From Lachnospiraceae bacterium (GTDB taxonomy: Bacteria > Bacillota > Clostridia > Lachnospirales > Lachnospiraceae), in the NCBI GenBank assembly GCA_022510605.1, contig JAFLTB010000028.1, forward strand, positions 1-33,269: a DNA stretch of 33,269 bases, in the 5' to 3' direction. Of the stretch, positions 6,153 to 15,607 are shown piece after piece. The notes under the pieces were generated by a model. That model did not search any database and was not told the origin of the DNA. It saw only the letters and a list, made by a program, of their open reading frames with translations. Numbering within the stretch: the stretch's first letter is position 1; the number at the start of each line of letters is the position of its first letter. The position numbers were made by a program, and so were the translations under genes.

Positions 6153-7358
6153 ATGAAGGAAAAGAATAACAGTCAGGTAAGAGTTCTGACACAACCAGAA
6201 GACATTCAGAAAGAAGAAGCCATGTATAAAATGATGACGCCGGGGCCCACCATGGTGGCACCTTCCGTATTAGAGGCAAGAAGCCGTGTGTTTGGCAATC
6301 CGGATACGGATACCGATTTTTGTGAGGAATATCATCGGGTATGTCGGGAACTGGCAGAGCTGTTACATACGAAAAATGAGGTCTATATTTTAGGCGGTGA
6401 GGGCATCCTTGCCTTAGAGGCCGCCTGTGCCTCTCTGACGGAGCAGGGAGATAAGGTGCTGGTAATTGATAATGGCATCTTTGGCAAAGGTTTTGCGGAT
6501 TTTGTGAAACTGTACGGAGGGGAACCGGAGCTTTATACGGTGGATGGACACCAGCCGGTGGAGGTGGAACCGCTGCGCCGTTTTTTGGAAAAGCACCACG
6601 ATTATAAATATGCTACGGTGGTGCACTGTGACACGCCCAGCGGAGTTTTGAATGATATTTCAGTCATCTGTCCGCTGTTAAAGGAATATGGTATTTTGAC
6701 GGTGGTGGATGCCGTGGCCTCCATGTTCGGCGAGGAGGTACGGGTGGATGACTGGCAGATTGACATTGTCTGCGGCGGTTCCCAGAAGGCGTTGTCGGCT
6801 CCGCCGGGGCTGGCTTTTGTGTCTGTCAGTGAGGCAGCTGTAACTGCCATGGAAAAAAGAAAGACACCGATTGCCTCCTTTTACTGTAATCTGCTTACCT
6901 TTCAGAATTATTACCGGGACAAGTGGTTTCCCTATACCATGCCAATCAGCGATATTTATGGTCTGGCAGAAGCAGTGCGTCTGGTGAAGGAGGACACGGG
7001 CAGGCTCGACAGGCACCAAACCATTGCCGCCGCTGTCCGCAAGACAGTGGAGAAGGCGGGACTGCGCCGGTATCTGAAGGAGGGAGACGCTTCCACCGTG
7101 ACGGTAATTCGCGTGCCGGAGGGACTGACGGATCAGGCTGTCATAGACACCATGAGGGAGCAATACGGGATTTTGATTTCCGGCAGTTTCGATGTGCTGG
7201 CAGGTAAAGTGCTCCGCCTCGGTCATATGGGGTACAATGCCAATATAGAAGATGTGGCGCAGATGCTAGGCGCTTTGACAAAGACTTTGGAAAAACTTGG
7301 CTTTTCCTGTAAGTGCGATATGGAGGAGGGATTTCAGAAGTTTGCAAAAATTCGGTAA
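6153..7358 (+). CDS. Class V PLP-dependent aminotransferase (alanine-glyoxylate / serine-pyruvate type)
   Basis: This 401-residue fold-type I pyridoxal-phosphate enzyme belongs to the class V group that includes alanine-glyoxylate and serine-pyruvate aminotransferases. Family features are MTPGPT near the N terminus, the phosphate-binding turn LGGEGILALEAA, the cofactor-contacting Asp186 in VVDAVASM, and the Schiff-base lysine Lys212 in GGSQKALSAPPG. It has a C-terminal LRLGHMGYNA block, where Arg/His would bind the substrate carboxylate. The ATG at 6153 follows CAGGAGG at 8 bases. The first 25 residues precede the conserved domain and look like a lineage-specific extension. It lies 90 bases upstream of methionine synthase. 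A link to serine/glycine one-carbon supply is attractive but unproven, and the true amino donor cannot be read from sequence. Confidence 0.88.
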   Translation: MKEKNNSQVRVLTQPEDIQKEEAMYKMMTPGPTMVAPSVLEARSRVFGNPDTDTDFCEEYHRVCRELAELLHTKNEVYILGGEGILALEAACASLTEQGDKVLVIDNGIFGKGFADFVKLYGGEPELYTVDGHQPVEVEPLRRFLEKHHDYKYATVVHCDTPSGVLNDISVICPLLKEYGILTVVDAVASMFGEEVRVDDWQIDIVCGGSQKALSAPPGLAFVSVSEAAVTAMEKRKTPIASFYCNLLTFQNYYRDKWFPYTMPISDIYGLAEAVRLVKEDTGRLDRHQTIAAAVRKTVEKAGLRRYLKEGDASTVTVIRVPEGLTDQAVIDTMREQYGILISGSFDVLAGKVLRLGHMGYNANIEDVAQMLGALTKTLEKLGFSCKCDMEEGFQKFAKIR

Positions 7359-7370
7359 CCATGCTATTCT
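7342..7370 (+). promoter_or_regulatory. Candidate promoter of metH
   Basis: TTGCAA (7342-7347) and TATTCT (7365-7370) are separated by 17 bases and overlap the end of the aminotransferase gene. A start near 7377 would give a leader of about 70 bases with no recognisable SAM or cobalamin riboswitch. Confidence 0.35.
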
Positions 7371-7447
7371 ATAGTAAAAATAGAAGGTTTCTTCATAAAA
7401 GATTGCTTCATAGAAAAACGCTTCAGAAGGAAAGAGAGGCAGACAGC

Positions 7448-9868
7448 ATGGAATTAAGAGAATTTTTAGCACAGGGATTTGTTCTGTTAGATGGTGCCAC
7501 CGGCTCCAATCTGCAGCAGGCAGGAATGCAGAGCGGGGAGTGCCCGGAACAGTGGATTGTGAATCATTCGGATATTTTCATAGACTTACAGAAACAATAT
7601 ATCGAGGCAGGTTCCGATGTGCTATATACGCCTACCTTTACCTGTAACCGCATCAAACTGGAGGAATACGGACTGGCAGAGCAGCAGGAGGAGCTGACAG
7701 CCAAACTGGTATCCTTGACAAAGGAGGCCATACGGCAGAGCGGCACCAGCCGGAGGATTTACATTGCCGGGGATATTTCCATGACCGGACAGCAGTTAGA
7801 GCCAGTGGGGAGTCTGCCTTTTGAAGAACTGGTGGATATTTATAAAGAAGAAGCGGCACTGTTGGCAAAGGAGGGTGTGGATGGTTTTGTCATTGAGACA
7901 ATGATGAGCCTGCAGGAGTGCCGGGCGGCGCTTCTGGCGGTGAAAGAAACCTGTGATTTGCCGGTACTGGTAACCCTTACTTATCAGGAGGATGGGCGGA
8001 CTTTATATGGGACAAGCCCGGAGACGGCGGCAGTGGTACTACAGGCCATGGGAGCCGATGCCATCGGGATTAACTGCTCTACAGGCCCGGATAAAATGCT
8101 GCCTGCTGTGCAGAGGATGGCAGAGGTTCTTTCCGTACCGATTATTGTAAAACCCAATGCAGGACTTCCCGCCCTGGTGGATGGCGTTACCTGTTATGAT
8201 ATGGGAGCGGAGGAATTTGCGGAAGCTATGCTGCCACTGGTGGAGGCGGGAGCCAGCATATTAGGCGGCTGCTGTGGCACCACAGCGGCACATATCCGGC
8301 AGTTAAAGGAAGCGGTTGCAGAGAGGGCTGTGCCAGAGAGACAGAAAAAGAGAGTCCGTGCCCTCTCCACAGAGAGGAATCTGACGCCGATTTCTCTGGA
8401 TGGCAGTTTTATGATTGTGGGCGAGCGGATTAACCCCACCGGAAAAAAAGCCCTGCAGGCGGAATTGCGGGAGGGACGTCTGGATATGGTTTTAGACATG
8501 GCCGAGGAACAGGTGGTAAAGGGAGCCAGAATTCTTGACGTCAATATGGGGATGAATGGCATTGACGAAAAGGAAATGATGTTAAAGGTGGTTCAGGAAC
8601 TGACCCTGGCCGTGGATGTACCCCTTGCCATTGATTCCAGTTATGTGGAAGTAGTGGAACAGGCTTTGCGGATTTATCCCGGACGGGCCCTGGTTAACTC
8701 CATTTCACTGGAAAAGGAAAAATTTGAAAAACTGATTCCTGTGGCGAAAAAATACGGAGCCATGTTTATTCTTCTGCCTCTTTCCGAGGAGGGTCTCCCA
8801 AAGGATATAGAGGAAAAGAAGCAGATTATCCATACAATATTAGAGGAAGCCAGACGCCATGGCATGTCGGAGGAGGACATTGTAGTGGATGGCCTGGTGG
8901 CCACCATTGGTGCTAATAAAAAAGCGGCGCTGGAGGTATTGGAAACCATCCGTTACTGTAAGGAGGAACTGGGACTGGCTACCATATGCGGTCTGTCCAA
9001 CATTTCCTTTGGACTGCCGGAACGTGTCTTTGTCAACACGGCTTTTCTGACGCTGGCCATAGGACAGGGACTGACAATGGCTATAGCCAACCCATCCCAG
9101 ACCCTGTTGACCAATGCGGCACTGGCTGCTGACCTTTTACTGAATAAAGAGGAGGCTGACCTTCGGTATATTAACGGCGTGGCAGAGGCCACTGTGACCC
9201 AGGCAGCTTCTGGCAAGGCAGAGATGGAAGTAGAGGGACATCCGCTGTATATGTCCGTGGTAAAAGGTAAGGGAGCCCATATTGTGGAACTGGTGGAGGA
9301 CGAGTTAAAAACGGGGAAAAAACCGGCAGAAATCATAGATACCCACCTGATTCCTGCTATTAACTATGTGGGGGAGCTCTTTGAGCAGAAAAAATACTTT
9401 CTGCCTCAGTTAATTGCCAGTGCAGAGACAATGGAAAAAGCCATAGGCCGGCTGGAGCCACTGCTGGAAAAAGAGCGGGGCGGGGAGAAGTTAGACACCA
9501 TTGTCATAGCCACCGTCAAAGGAGACATTCATGACATAGGAAAAAATCTTGTGGTACTGATGTTGAAAAATTACGGCTACGATGTAATAGATTTGGGAAA
9601 AGATGTGGAGACACAGCAGATATTGGATACGGCGAAGGAGACAGGGGCCGCTGTCATTGGCTTGTCTGCCTTGATGACAACTACCATGATGGAGATGAAG
9701 CAGGTGGTAGAGCAGGCAAGAAAACAGGGAGTGACAGCCAAAATCATCATTGGAGGGGCCGTTGTCACAGAGAGCTTTGCAAAGGAGATTGGCGCTGACG
9801 GTTATTCGGCAGATGCCAGAGAGGCGGTGAAACTGGTGAACCGCCTTTTGGACAGGAAAGGACAGTAA
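7448..9868 (+). CDS. metH: Methionine synthase, B12-dependent, short form without reactivation domain
   Basis: It transfers a methyl group from methyltetrahydrofolate to homocysteine through a corrinoid cofactor, making methionine. The 806-residue product has a homocysteine-binding barrel (about 1-290), with zinc ligands Cys210 (GINCSTGP) and Cys275/Cys276 (LGGCCGTT). A pterin-binding barrel follows (about 320-585, opening with GERINPTGKK). Next come a B12 cap (about 600-680) and a B12-binding domain (about 685-806). Asp693, His695 and Gly698 form the DxHxxG cobalt-ligand motif (KGDIHDIGKN). The roughly 300-residue C-terminal AdoMet reactivation domain of E. coli MetH is absent, as in other Clostridia, so reactivation must use a separate protein. 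The start is ATG 7448 with AGAGAGG upstream; a longer in-frame ATG at 7313 lies inside the previous gene. The next gene begins 2 bases after the stop. Confidence 0.95.
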   Translation: MELREFLAQGFVLLDGATGSNLQQAGMQSGECPEQWIVNHSDIFIDLQKQYIEAGSDVLYTPTFTCNRIKLEEYGLAEQQEELTAKLVSLTKEAIRQSGTSRRIYIAGDISMTGQQLEPVGSLPFEELVDIYKEEAALLAKEGVDGFVIETMMSLQECRAALLAVKETCDLPVLVTLTYQEDGRTLYGTSPETAAVVLQAMGADAIGINCSTGPDKMLPAVQRMAEVLSVPIIVKPNAGLPALVDGVTCYDMGAEEFAEAMLPLVEAGASILGGCCGTTAAHIRQLKEAVAERAVPERQKKRVRALSTERNLTPISLDGSFMIVGERINPTGKKALQAELREGRLDMVLDMAEEQVVKGARILDVNMGMNGIDEKEMMLKVVQELTLAVDVPLAIDSSYVEVVEQALRIYPGRALVNSISLEKEKFEKLIPVAKKYGAMFILLPLSEEGLPKDIEEKKQIIHTILEEARRHGMSEEDIVVDGLVATIGANKKAALEVLETIRYCKEELGLATICGLSNISFGLPERVFVNTAFLTLAIGQGLTMAIANPSQTLLTNAALAADLLLNKEEADLRYINGVAEATVTQAASGKAEMEVEGHPLYMSVVKGKGAHIVELVEDELKTGKKPAEIIDTHLIPAINYVGELFEQKKYFLPQLIASAETMEKAIGRLEPLLEKERGGEKLDTIVIATVKGDIHDIGKNLVVLMLKNYGYDVIDLGKDVETQQILDTAKETGAAVIGLSALMTTTMMEMKQVVEQARKQGVTAKIIIGGAVVTESFAKEIGADGYSADAREAVKLVNRLLDRKGQ

Positions 9869-9870
9869 CC

Positions 9871-10788
9871 ATGGTAGATGTAATTGTTCCGGTGTACCGG
9901 CCGGATGAGAAACTAAAGCTTCTCATTGAAAAATTAAATGTCCAGACCGTAAAGCCGGCTCATGTATTTTTTATGCAGACTTTGACGGGAGGGGCAGAGG
10001 ATGAGCAGGTGAAGGAACTTCTTTTGCAGGCGGAAAGTGCGGTGATAACGCCAGTAAAAAAAGAGGACTTTGACCATGGCGGTACCAGAAACCAGGCGGC
10101 GGCTATGTCTGAGGCAGAGTTTATGCTGTTTTTGACCCAGGATGTGGTGCCGGTGGACGAATATCTGATTGAGAAGCTTCTTGAGGCCATGAAAGGGGAA
10201 AATACCGCCACGGCCTATGGCAGACAGCTGCCGGGGGAAGATGTGGGAGTGATTGAACAGTATACAAGGCAGTTTAACTACCCGGCGGAGAGTTCCGTGA
10301 AATCCGGCAAAGATTTGGAAAAACTGGGTATTAAGACCTATTTTTGCTCCAATGCCTGCGCCATGTACCGGAAAAGTGTATATGAACAGATGGGGGGCTT
10401 TGTCCTCCATACCATCTTTAATGAGGACATGATTATGGCGGCGCATGTAATCGGGGCAGGCTATGATATTGCCTATGTAGCGGAAGCCATGGTGGTACAC
10501 GCCCATAAGTACACTTACCGGCAGCAGTTTACCAGAAATTTTGATTTGGCGGTATCCCAGAGGCAGTACCGTGAAATTTTTGATGGGGTAAAATCTGAAT
10601 CGGAAGGAATCCGGCTGGTAAAGGATACGGCAAAATACCTGCTGAAATGGGGAAAGTGGTACCTGCTTCCGGATTTGGTTTTTCAGAGCGGTTTTAAATT
10701 TTTAGGTTACCGTTTCGGTAAAAAATACGATAAACTCCCCCGGTGGCTGGTGAAAAAATGTTCTATGAATAAGTCGTACTGGAAATAA
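9871..10788 (+). CDS. Family 2 glycosyltransferase (rhamnosyltransferase-like)
   Basis: This 305-residue GT-A fold enzyme probably adds a sugar from a nucleotide donor to an envelope polysaccharide at the cytoplasmic face. The N terminus VDVIVPVYRPDEKL is a standard GT2 opening. DHGGTRNQAA and LTQDVVPVDE (the metal/donor-binding position) are typical of bacterial rhamnosyltransferases. FNEDMIMA around residue 188 is the likely acid/base region. The C terminus carries hydrophobic aromatic-rich helices (residues 245-285) that may touch the membrane. It starts 2 bases after metH, within reach of the same mRNA, and is followed within about 20 bases by a second GT2 gene and then an LCP gene. The donor sugar is an inference. 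Confidence 0.85.
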   Translation: MVDVIVPVYRPDEKLKLLIEKLNVQTVKPAHVFFMQTLTGGAEDEQVKELLLQAESAVITPVKKEDFDHGGTRNQAAAMSEAEFMLFLTQDVVPVDEYLIEKLLEAMKGENTATAYGRQLPGEDVGVIEQYTRQFNYPAESSVKSGKDLEKLGIKTYFCSNACAMYRKSVYEQMGGFVLHTIFNEDMIMAAHVIGAGYDIAYVAEAMVVHAHKYTYRQQFTRNFDLAVSQRQYREIFDGVKSESEGIRLVKDTAKYLLKWGKWYLLPDLVFQSGFKFLGYRFGKKYDKLPRWLVKKCSMNKSYWK

Positions 10789-10809
10789 ACGATGTTGGAG
10801 GAAATACAG

Positions 10810-11736
10810 GTGGAAGGACAAAAACCGGTTCATATTGTGATGGCTTCCTATAATGGTGAGGCCTATCTGGAGGAACAGCTGGAGTCGCTGTTACATCAGA
10901 GCTATGCAGATTTTACTTTGGAAATCTGTGACGATGGCTCTACGGATGGCACATTGGACATTCTGGAGCGCTATGCGAAAGAGGATGAGAGAATTTCCAT
11001 ACACCGGAACGAAAAAAATATGGGTTATGTAAAAAATTTTATGCAGGGTATAAAGAGAAGCCAGGCATCCTATATCATGCTCTGTGACCAGGATGATATC
11101 TGGAATCCCAACAAGATTGAAATTACGCTGAAGGCCATGAAAAAGGCAGAAAATGAAACTCCGAATGTGCCGTTGCTTGTTTTTACTGACGCCATGAATT
11201 ACGATAGCGATTCGGGGGAGGAGACCGGGCGTTTTCACAAAAATAGCCATTTAGACATAAAAAAGGTTGACACCGCCCATATTTTCATGGAAAATAAATG
11301 TATTGGCTGTACTGTTATGATAAATCAGGCAGTTTTGTCCTATCTGTCCGAACTGCCGGAACAGATACGGGTTCATGACTGGTGGCTGGCTCTGATATGC
11401 AGTCACTTTGGCAGAATTGTGTATGTGGATGAACCTACGCTTAAGTATCGCCAGCATGGTGGCAATATGATAGGGGGGAGCTCTTTTTCCAGTTATGTGA
11501 AGGAGCGCCTTGCAGGAATTGCCAGACAGCGGGAAGCATTGCGGCAGACCTTTGCCCAGGGAGCGGCCTTTTATGGGCAGTATGGGGAGCGGATGGGGGA
11601 GAGTGAACGCAGGATTGCGGCGGCCTTTGCCGGTATGGAACAGGCAGGATGGTTTTTGCGGAGAAAAAATATGTTTTGTTATGGATTTACTAAAAGCGGC
11701 TGGATTCGGAATGTAGGTTTGTTTTTTCTGATTTAG
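10810..11736 (+). CDS. Family 2 glycosyltransferase
   Basis: This second GT-A glycosyltransferase has about 308 residues. It opens with KPVHIVMASYNGEAYLEEQLESLL, shows ICDDGSTDGT (nucleotide binding), MLCDQDDIW (DxD metal site) and a C-terminal HDWWLALICSHFG block (likely catalytic base region). These features match RgpB-like rhamnosyl or related transferases of Gram-positive wall polysaccharides. I prefer the GTG start at 10810, which has GGAGG 8 bases upstream. An ATG at 10792 is in frame, adds six residues and overlaps that ribosome binding site. It sits between another GT2 gene and an LCP ligase gene, consistent with assembly and wall attachment of a surface glycan. No flippase or polymerase gene is nearby, so the rest of the pathway must be elsewhere. 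Confidence 0.85.
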   Translation: MEGQKPVHIVMASYNGEAYLEEQLESLLHQSYADFTLEICDDGSTDGTLDILERYAKEDERISIHRNEKNMGYVKNFMQGIKRSQASYIMLCDQDDIWNPNKIEITLKAMKKAENETPNVPLLVFTDAMNYDSDSGEETGRFHKNSHLDIKKVDTAHIFMENKCIGCTVMINQAVLSYLSELPEQIRVHDWWLALICSHFGRIVYVDEPTLKYRQHGGNMIGGSSFSSYVKERLAGIARQREALRQTFAQGAAFYGQYGERMGESERRIAAAFAGMEQAGWFLRRKNMFCYGFTKSGWIRNVGLFFLI

Positions 11737-11767
11737 CAGGAGTGAAACAATAGAAGAGAGGGAGCAT

Positions 11768-12799
11768 ATGGGAAATACGAAGAAAAAAGGAAAGGGCAGA
11801 ATTGTTGCCAGAATATTTTTTGTGATAGGACTGATTTTTTCAGTGACACTGGGAAGTGTGGCAGCGACTTTCGTGCATCAGACGGACAATATGCTGGGAC
11901 TGATTAACTACAATGAGGCAGATTCCCTGGCCAGTGTGGATTTGTCGAAGTACCAGCTGGACAGCGATGTGGATGTCGTAAATGTTCTTTTAGTGGGAGC
12001 GGATAAAAATCTGGATGAGCAGGAGAAAGATGTGGACAGACGCTCGGATTCCATGATGATTGCCACCTTGGATATCAAGCATAACAAATTGAAGATTACT
12101 TCTCTGATGAGAGATTTATATGTGGAGGTTCCGGGATATGGACACAAGAAATTAAATGCGGCGTATTCCCTGGGAGGAATCAAACTGCTTTATAAAACCA
12201 TTGCCCAGAATTTTGGTATCAGTCTGGACGGCTACGCCGAGGTGAATTTTGATGCCTTTGTCAATGTGATTGATGAAATAGGAGGAATCGAGGTGACACT
12301 GACGGAATCCGAGGCGACTGGCCTCCGCACCACGAACTATATTAAGCGGCGGAAATACCGCAATGTAAAGGTGGGCAAACAAATATTTAATGGATATCAG
12401 GCCCTGGGATACTGTCGTATCCGCCATGGAGTGCGGCAGCCGGATGGAAGTTATCCGGGTGTGTATACAGCCAGCGGTAAAGGTGATGATTACGGCCGGG
12501 TGGAGCGCCAGAGATTGACAATGCAGGCGATTTTAACCAAGGTCAAGACCCTGTCCATCAGTGAACTGTTAGATTTGACAGAGGTGGTTCTGCCCAATAT
12601 TACGACGGATATTTCAAAGAAAAAGATTTATAGTTATATGATGGGAGTAGTGCAGATGGGTACTACGGAACTTCATCAGTTCAGCATTCCCGTGGAAGGT
12701 ACTTTTAAGGGAGAGAATATCCCTGGTCTTGGTGATTGTCTGGTGCCGGATTTGGATGCCAACAAGGCGGCATTAAAGAAATTCATTTTCAAGAGTTGA
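11768..12799 (+). CDS. LytR-CpsA-Psr (LCP) family cell-wall glycopolymer transferase
   Basis: LCP proteins move anionic or neutral glycopolymers from a lipid carrier onto peptidoglycan outside the cell. The 343-residue protein has a basic N terminus, one membrane anchor (about 12-34) and an extracellular LCP domain (about 72-320). Landmarks are NVLLVGADKN, DRRSDSMMIATLD with the pyrophosphate-binding arginines, SLMRDLYVEVPGYGHKKLNAAYSLGG, and a DDYGRVERQR block carrying the late conserved arginine. The length is typical for the short LCP form without a LytR_C domain. The ATG follows AGAGGGAG. It forms a tight cluster with the two upstream glycosyltransferases, suggesting one surface-glycan job. 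The ilvN promoter overlaps its final codons. Confidence 0.93.
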   Translation: MGNTKKKGKGRIVARIFFVIGLIFSVTLGSVAATFVHQTDNMLGLINYNEADSLASVDLSKYQLDSDVDVVNVLLVGADKNLDEQEKDVDRRSDSMMIATLDIKHNKLKITSLMRDLYVEVPGYGHKKLNAAYSLGGIKLLYKTIAQNFGISLDGYAEVNFDAFVNVIDEIGGIEVTLTESEATGLRTTNYIKRRKYRNVKVGKQIFNGYQALGYCRIRHGVRQPDGSYPGVYTASGKGDDYGRVERQRLTMQAILTKVKTLSISELLDLTEVVLPNITTDISKKKIYSYMMGVVQMGTTELHQFSIPVEGTFKGENIPGLGDCLVPDLDANKAALKKFIFKS

Positions 12800-12824
12800 C
12801 AAGGAAGATTGATGTTGATAAAAT
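12796..12824 (+). promoter_or_regulatory. Strong promoter of ilvN-ilvC
   Basis: TTGACA at 12796-12801 and TAAAAT at 12819-12824 are 17 bases apart. The -35 box overlaps the stop codon of the LCP gene. The start would be near 12831, leaving a leader of about 50 bases with only a weak AGCG/CGCT hairpin, too short for a T-box. Confidence 0.75.
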
Positions 12825-12878
12825 GTGAATAGCGTTTTTTGGGCGCTTGCAGATTGTGAAATAAAGGGGGCAGGACTC

Positions 12879-13382
12879 ATGAGCAAAGTAGTTCTATCCA
12901 TATTAGTAAATAATACCTCCGGTGTATTAAGCCGTGTGGCAGGGTTATTCAGCCGCCGGGGCTATAACATTGACAGTCTTACGGTGGGGGAGACGGAGGA
13001 CCCGGCGTTTTCCCGGATGACTGTATCGGTGACAGGAGACGATATTATCCTGGAGCAGATAGAGAAGCAGGTGAATAAACTGGAGGATGTAAAATCTGTC
13101 CGGCAGTTGACTGGCGAAGCATCGGTCTGCCGTGAATTGATTTTGGTGAAGGTGGAGGCCAATCGTGATGCGCGTCCTGCTATCAATGCGATTGTAGAGA
13201 TTTTCCGGGCTAAAATCGTAGATGTGGCAGATACCTCCCTGATGATTGAACTGACGGGAAACCAGGCCAAACTGGATGCGTTTATCAAATTGATTGAGGG
13301 CTATGAGATTAAGGAACTGGTGCGTACCGGGATATCCGGACTGGCCCGGGGCTTCCAGGATGAGGAGCAGGAAAGTGAATGA
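12879..13382 (+). CDS. ilvN: Acetolactate synthase small (regulatory) subunit
   Basis: This is the regulatory subunit of acetohydroxyacid synthase, the first common enzyme of branched-chain amino acid synthesis; it confers valine feedback inhibition on the catalytic subunit. The 167-residue product starts MSKVVLSILVNNTSGVLSRV. It has a full ACT domain (about 3-78) including GLFSRRGYNIDSLTVGETED, then the ALS small-subunit C-terminal domain with ELILVKVEA and the GISGLARG end. The length matches the single-ACT IlvH/IlvN type. The ATG at 12879 has GGGGG 8 bases upstream; a longer in-frame start at 12825 lies across the promoter start region and is rejected. ilvC follows after 77 bases. The large subunit gene ilvB is not in the window, so the holoenzyme is encoded at two loci. 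Confidence 0.94.
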   Translation: MSKVVLSILVNNTSGVLSRVAGLFSRRGYNIDSLTVGETEDPAFSRMTVSVTGDDIILEQIEKQVNKLEDVKSVRQLTGEASVCRELILVKVEANRDARPAINAIVEIFRAKIVDVADTSLMIELTGNQAKLDAFIKLIEGYEIKELVRTGISGLARGFQDEEQESE

Positions 13383-13447
13383 ATGGAAAACCACCCACGG
13401 GTTATGTCCCGGAGAGGCTTTAATACAAATTTATAATTTATTTATAG

Positions 13448-14482
<1,035 letters not shown>

Positions 14483-14501
14483 TAAAAAAGAAAACTCTTA
14501 G

Positions 14502-14545
14502 AACTGTCGTACAAGAGGAAAAGCTTCTGTACGGCAGTTTGTTTT
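14502..14545 (+). terminator. Intrinsic terminator of ilvC
   Basis: AACTGTCGTACA (14502-14513) pairs with TGTACGGCAGTT (14528-14539) with one G-T wobble, and TGTTTT follows. It lies 20 bases after the ilvC stop and should end the ilvN-ilvC transcript. Confidence 0.82.
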
Positions 14546-14600
14546 AACAGTGTTGTGGAGCAGCTCGTTATTTGCATAGTTTACAGAAATGAGGAATACC

Positions 14601-15407
14601 ATGATACGACTGATTGTCTCAGATATTGATGGTACATTAGTGGGAGACGGACAGGGAGAGGGCTCTTTGAATCCGGAATATTACCAGGTCATCCATCGAT
14701 TATCTGAAAAGGGTGTACGGTTCATGGCCTGCAGCGGCCGCCAGAGGCTCAGTATTGCCAAGTTATTCCGTCCCATTGAGAATGAAATATATTATGCCTG
14801 CGATGGCGGCAGTCTGGTATTTGACAGAGATGTTTTATTGTTTGCCCGGACACTGCCAAAGGAGATGGCGTATGACATTATCCGGGATGCCAGGGAGATT
14901 CCTCCCTGCGATGTAATGGTGTGTGGCACAAAGCGGGCATACTGCAGAAGCGAAGACAGCGAGTTATACCGCTGGATGGTAAATGGTTATGGTTACGATA
15001 TTCAGGCGGTGGGAAATTTGACAGAAAACATTGAGGATGATATTGTGAAGGTGTCAGTATACCACCATGACCGGGCGGAGGAACTGACAAATCCCTGGTT
15101 TCGTCCAAAATGGGAGGAAAAGGTAAAACTGACGCTGGCGGGGATTCAGTGGCTGGACTGTGTACCAAAGGATGCCGGAAAGGGCTCGGCGTTAACATTC
15201 ATGCAGGAGCATTTTCAGATTTCTCCTTCAGAGACACTGGTGTTTGGAGACAACCAAAATGATATGGAGATGTTTGAACGGGCGGAGGAAAGTTATGCGG
15301 TGGAAAATGCCAGAGAGGAAGTAAAGCAGGCAGCGGCCCACATCTGCCCGGGATATTCTGAGGATGGGGTGTTGCAGATATTGCAAAAAGTGTTGAAAAA
15401 GATGTAA
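14601..15407 (+). CDS. HAD-superfamily phosphatase, Cof subfamily (IIB)
   Basis: This cytosolic hydrolase of about 268 residues acts on small phosphorylated metabolites. Motif I is VSDIDGTLV with nucleophile Asp8 and acid/base Asp10. Motif II is the ACSGR segment. Motif III is the lysine in the KGSAL region, and motif IV is VFGDNQNDMEMF. The middle third is the IIB cap domain. The start chosen is ATG 14601, with GAGGA 7 bases upstream. An ATG at 14589 in the same frame would add four residues and overlaps that site. The gene stands alone between the ilvC terminator and its own terminator. Cof-type phosphatases are numerous and promiscuous, so no substrate is assigned. Confidence 0.9.
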   Translation: MIRLIVSDIDGTLVGDGQGEGSLNPEYYQVIHRLSEKGVRFMACSGRQRLSIAKLFRPIENEIYYACDGGSLVFDRDVLLFARTLPKEMAYDIIRDAREIPPCDVMVCGTKRAYCRSEDSELYRWMVNGYGYDIQAVGNLTENIEDDIVKVSVYHHDRAEELTNPWFRPKWEEKVKLTLAGIQWLDCVPKDAGKGSALTFMQEHFQISPSETLVFGDNQNDMEMFERAEESYAVENAREEVKQAAAHICPGYSEDGVLQILQKVLKKM

Positions 15408-15466
15408 TCTTATGATGGCATGTCGACGATAAAAGAATTATAAAGAATTATAAATAAAAAGTGAAT

Positions 15467-15496
15467 AAAAAGTATATTTTTCGGGTATACTTTTTT
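15467..15496 (+). terminator. Intrinsic terminator of the HAD phosphatase gene
   Basis: AAAAAGTATA (15467-15476) pairs with TATACTTTTT (15486-15495) around a 9-base loop, and the T-rich arm itself supplies the T-run. The A/T-rich symmetry means it could work on both strands. Confidence 0.65.
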
Positions 15497-15517
15497 AATA
15501 AAGTATTATATTTTATG

Positions 15518-15546
15518 TTCTAACTGGAGAAATGACGGCATATAAT
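15518..15546 (+). promoter_or_regulatory. Candidate promoter of the SSB-like gene
   Basis: A consensus -10 TATAAT lies at 15541-15546. The -35 region near 15518-15523 (TTCTAA) is poor. The leader to the ATG at 15608 would be about 55 bases and contains a small hairpin, TCTGC/GCAGA, near 15570-15588. Confidence 0.45.
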
Positions 15547-15607
15547 ATACTGTTGTGAAAAAAGTCTGCCTGTCATGCAGATAAATAAACAAAGGGGGTC
15601 ATAAAAA

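Noticed and set aside
7359-7447. SAM or cobalamin riboswitch before metH
   Set aside because: The gap is under 90 bases, A/T rich, and shows no S-box or B12-box motif.
12825-12878. T-box riboswitch before ilvN
   Set aside because: The leader from the predicted start is only about 50 bases and lacks the T-box consensus.
13379-13423. 14-residue peptide overlapping the ilvN stop (leader peptide for ilvC?)
   Set aside because: It has no run of Leu, Val or Ile codons, no terminator/antiterminator pair follows, and ilvC has its own strong ribosome binding site.
13431-13440. TATAAT-like -10 just before ilvC
   Set aside because: It has no -35 partner at proper spacing and would start transcription within about 15 bases of the ATG, across the ribosome binding site.
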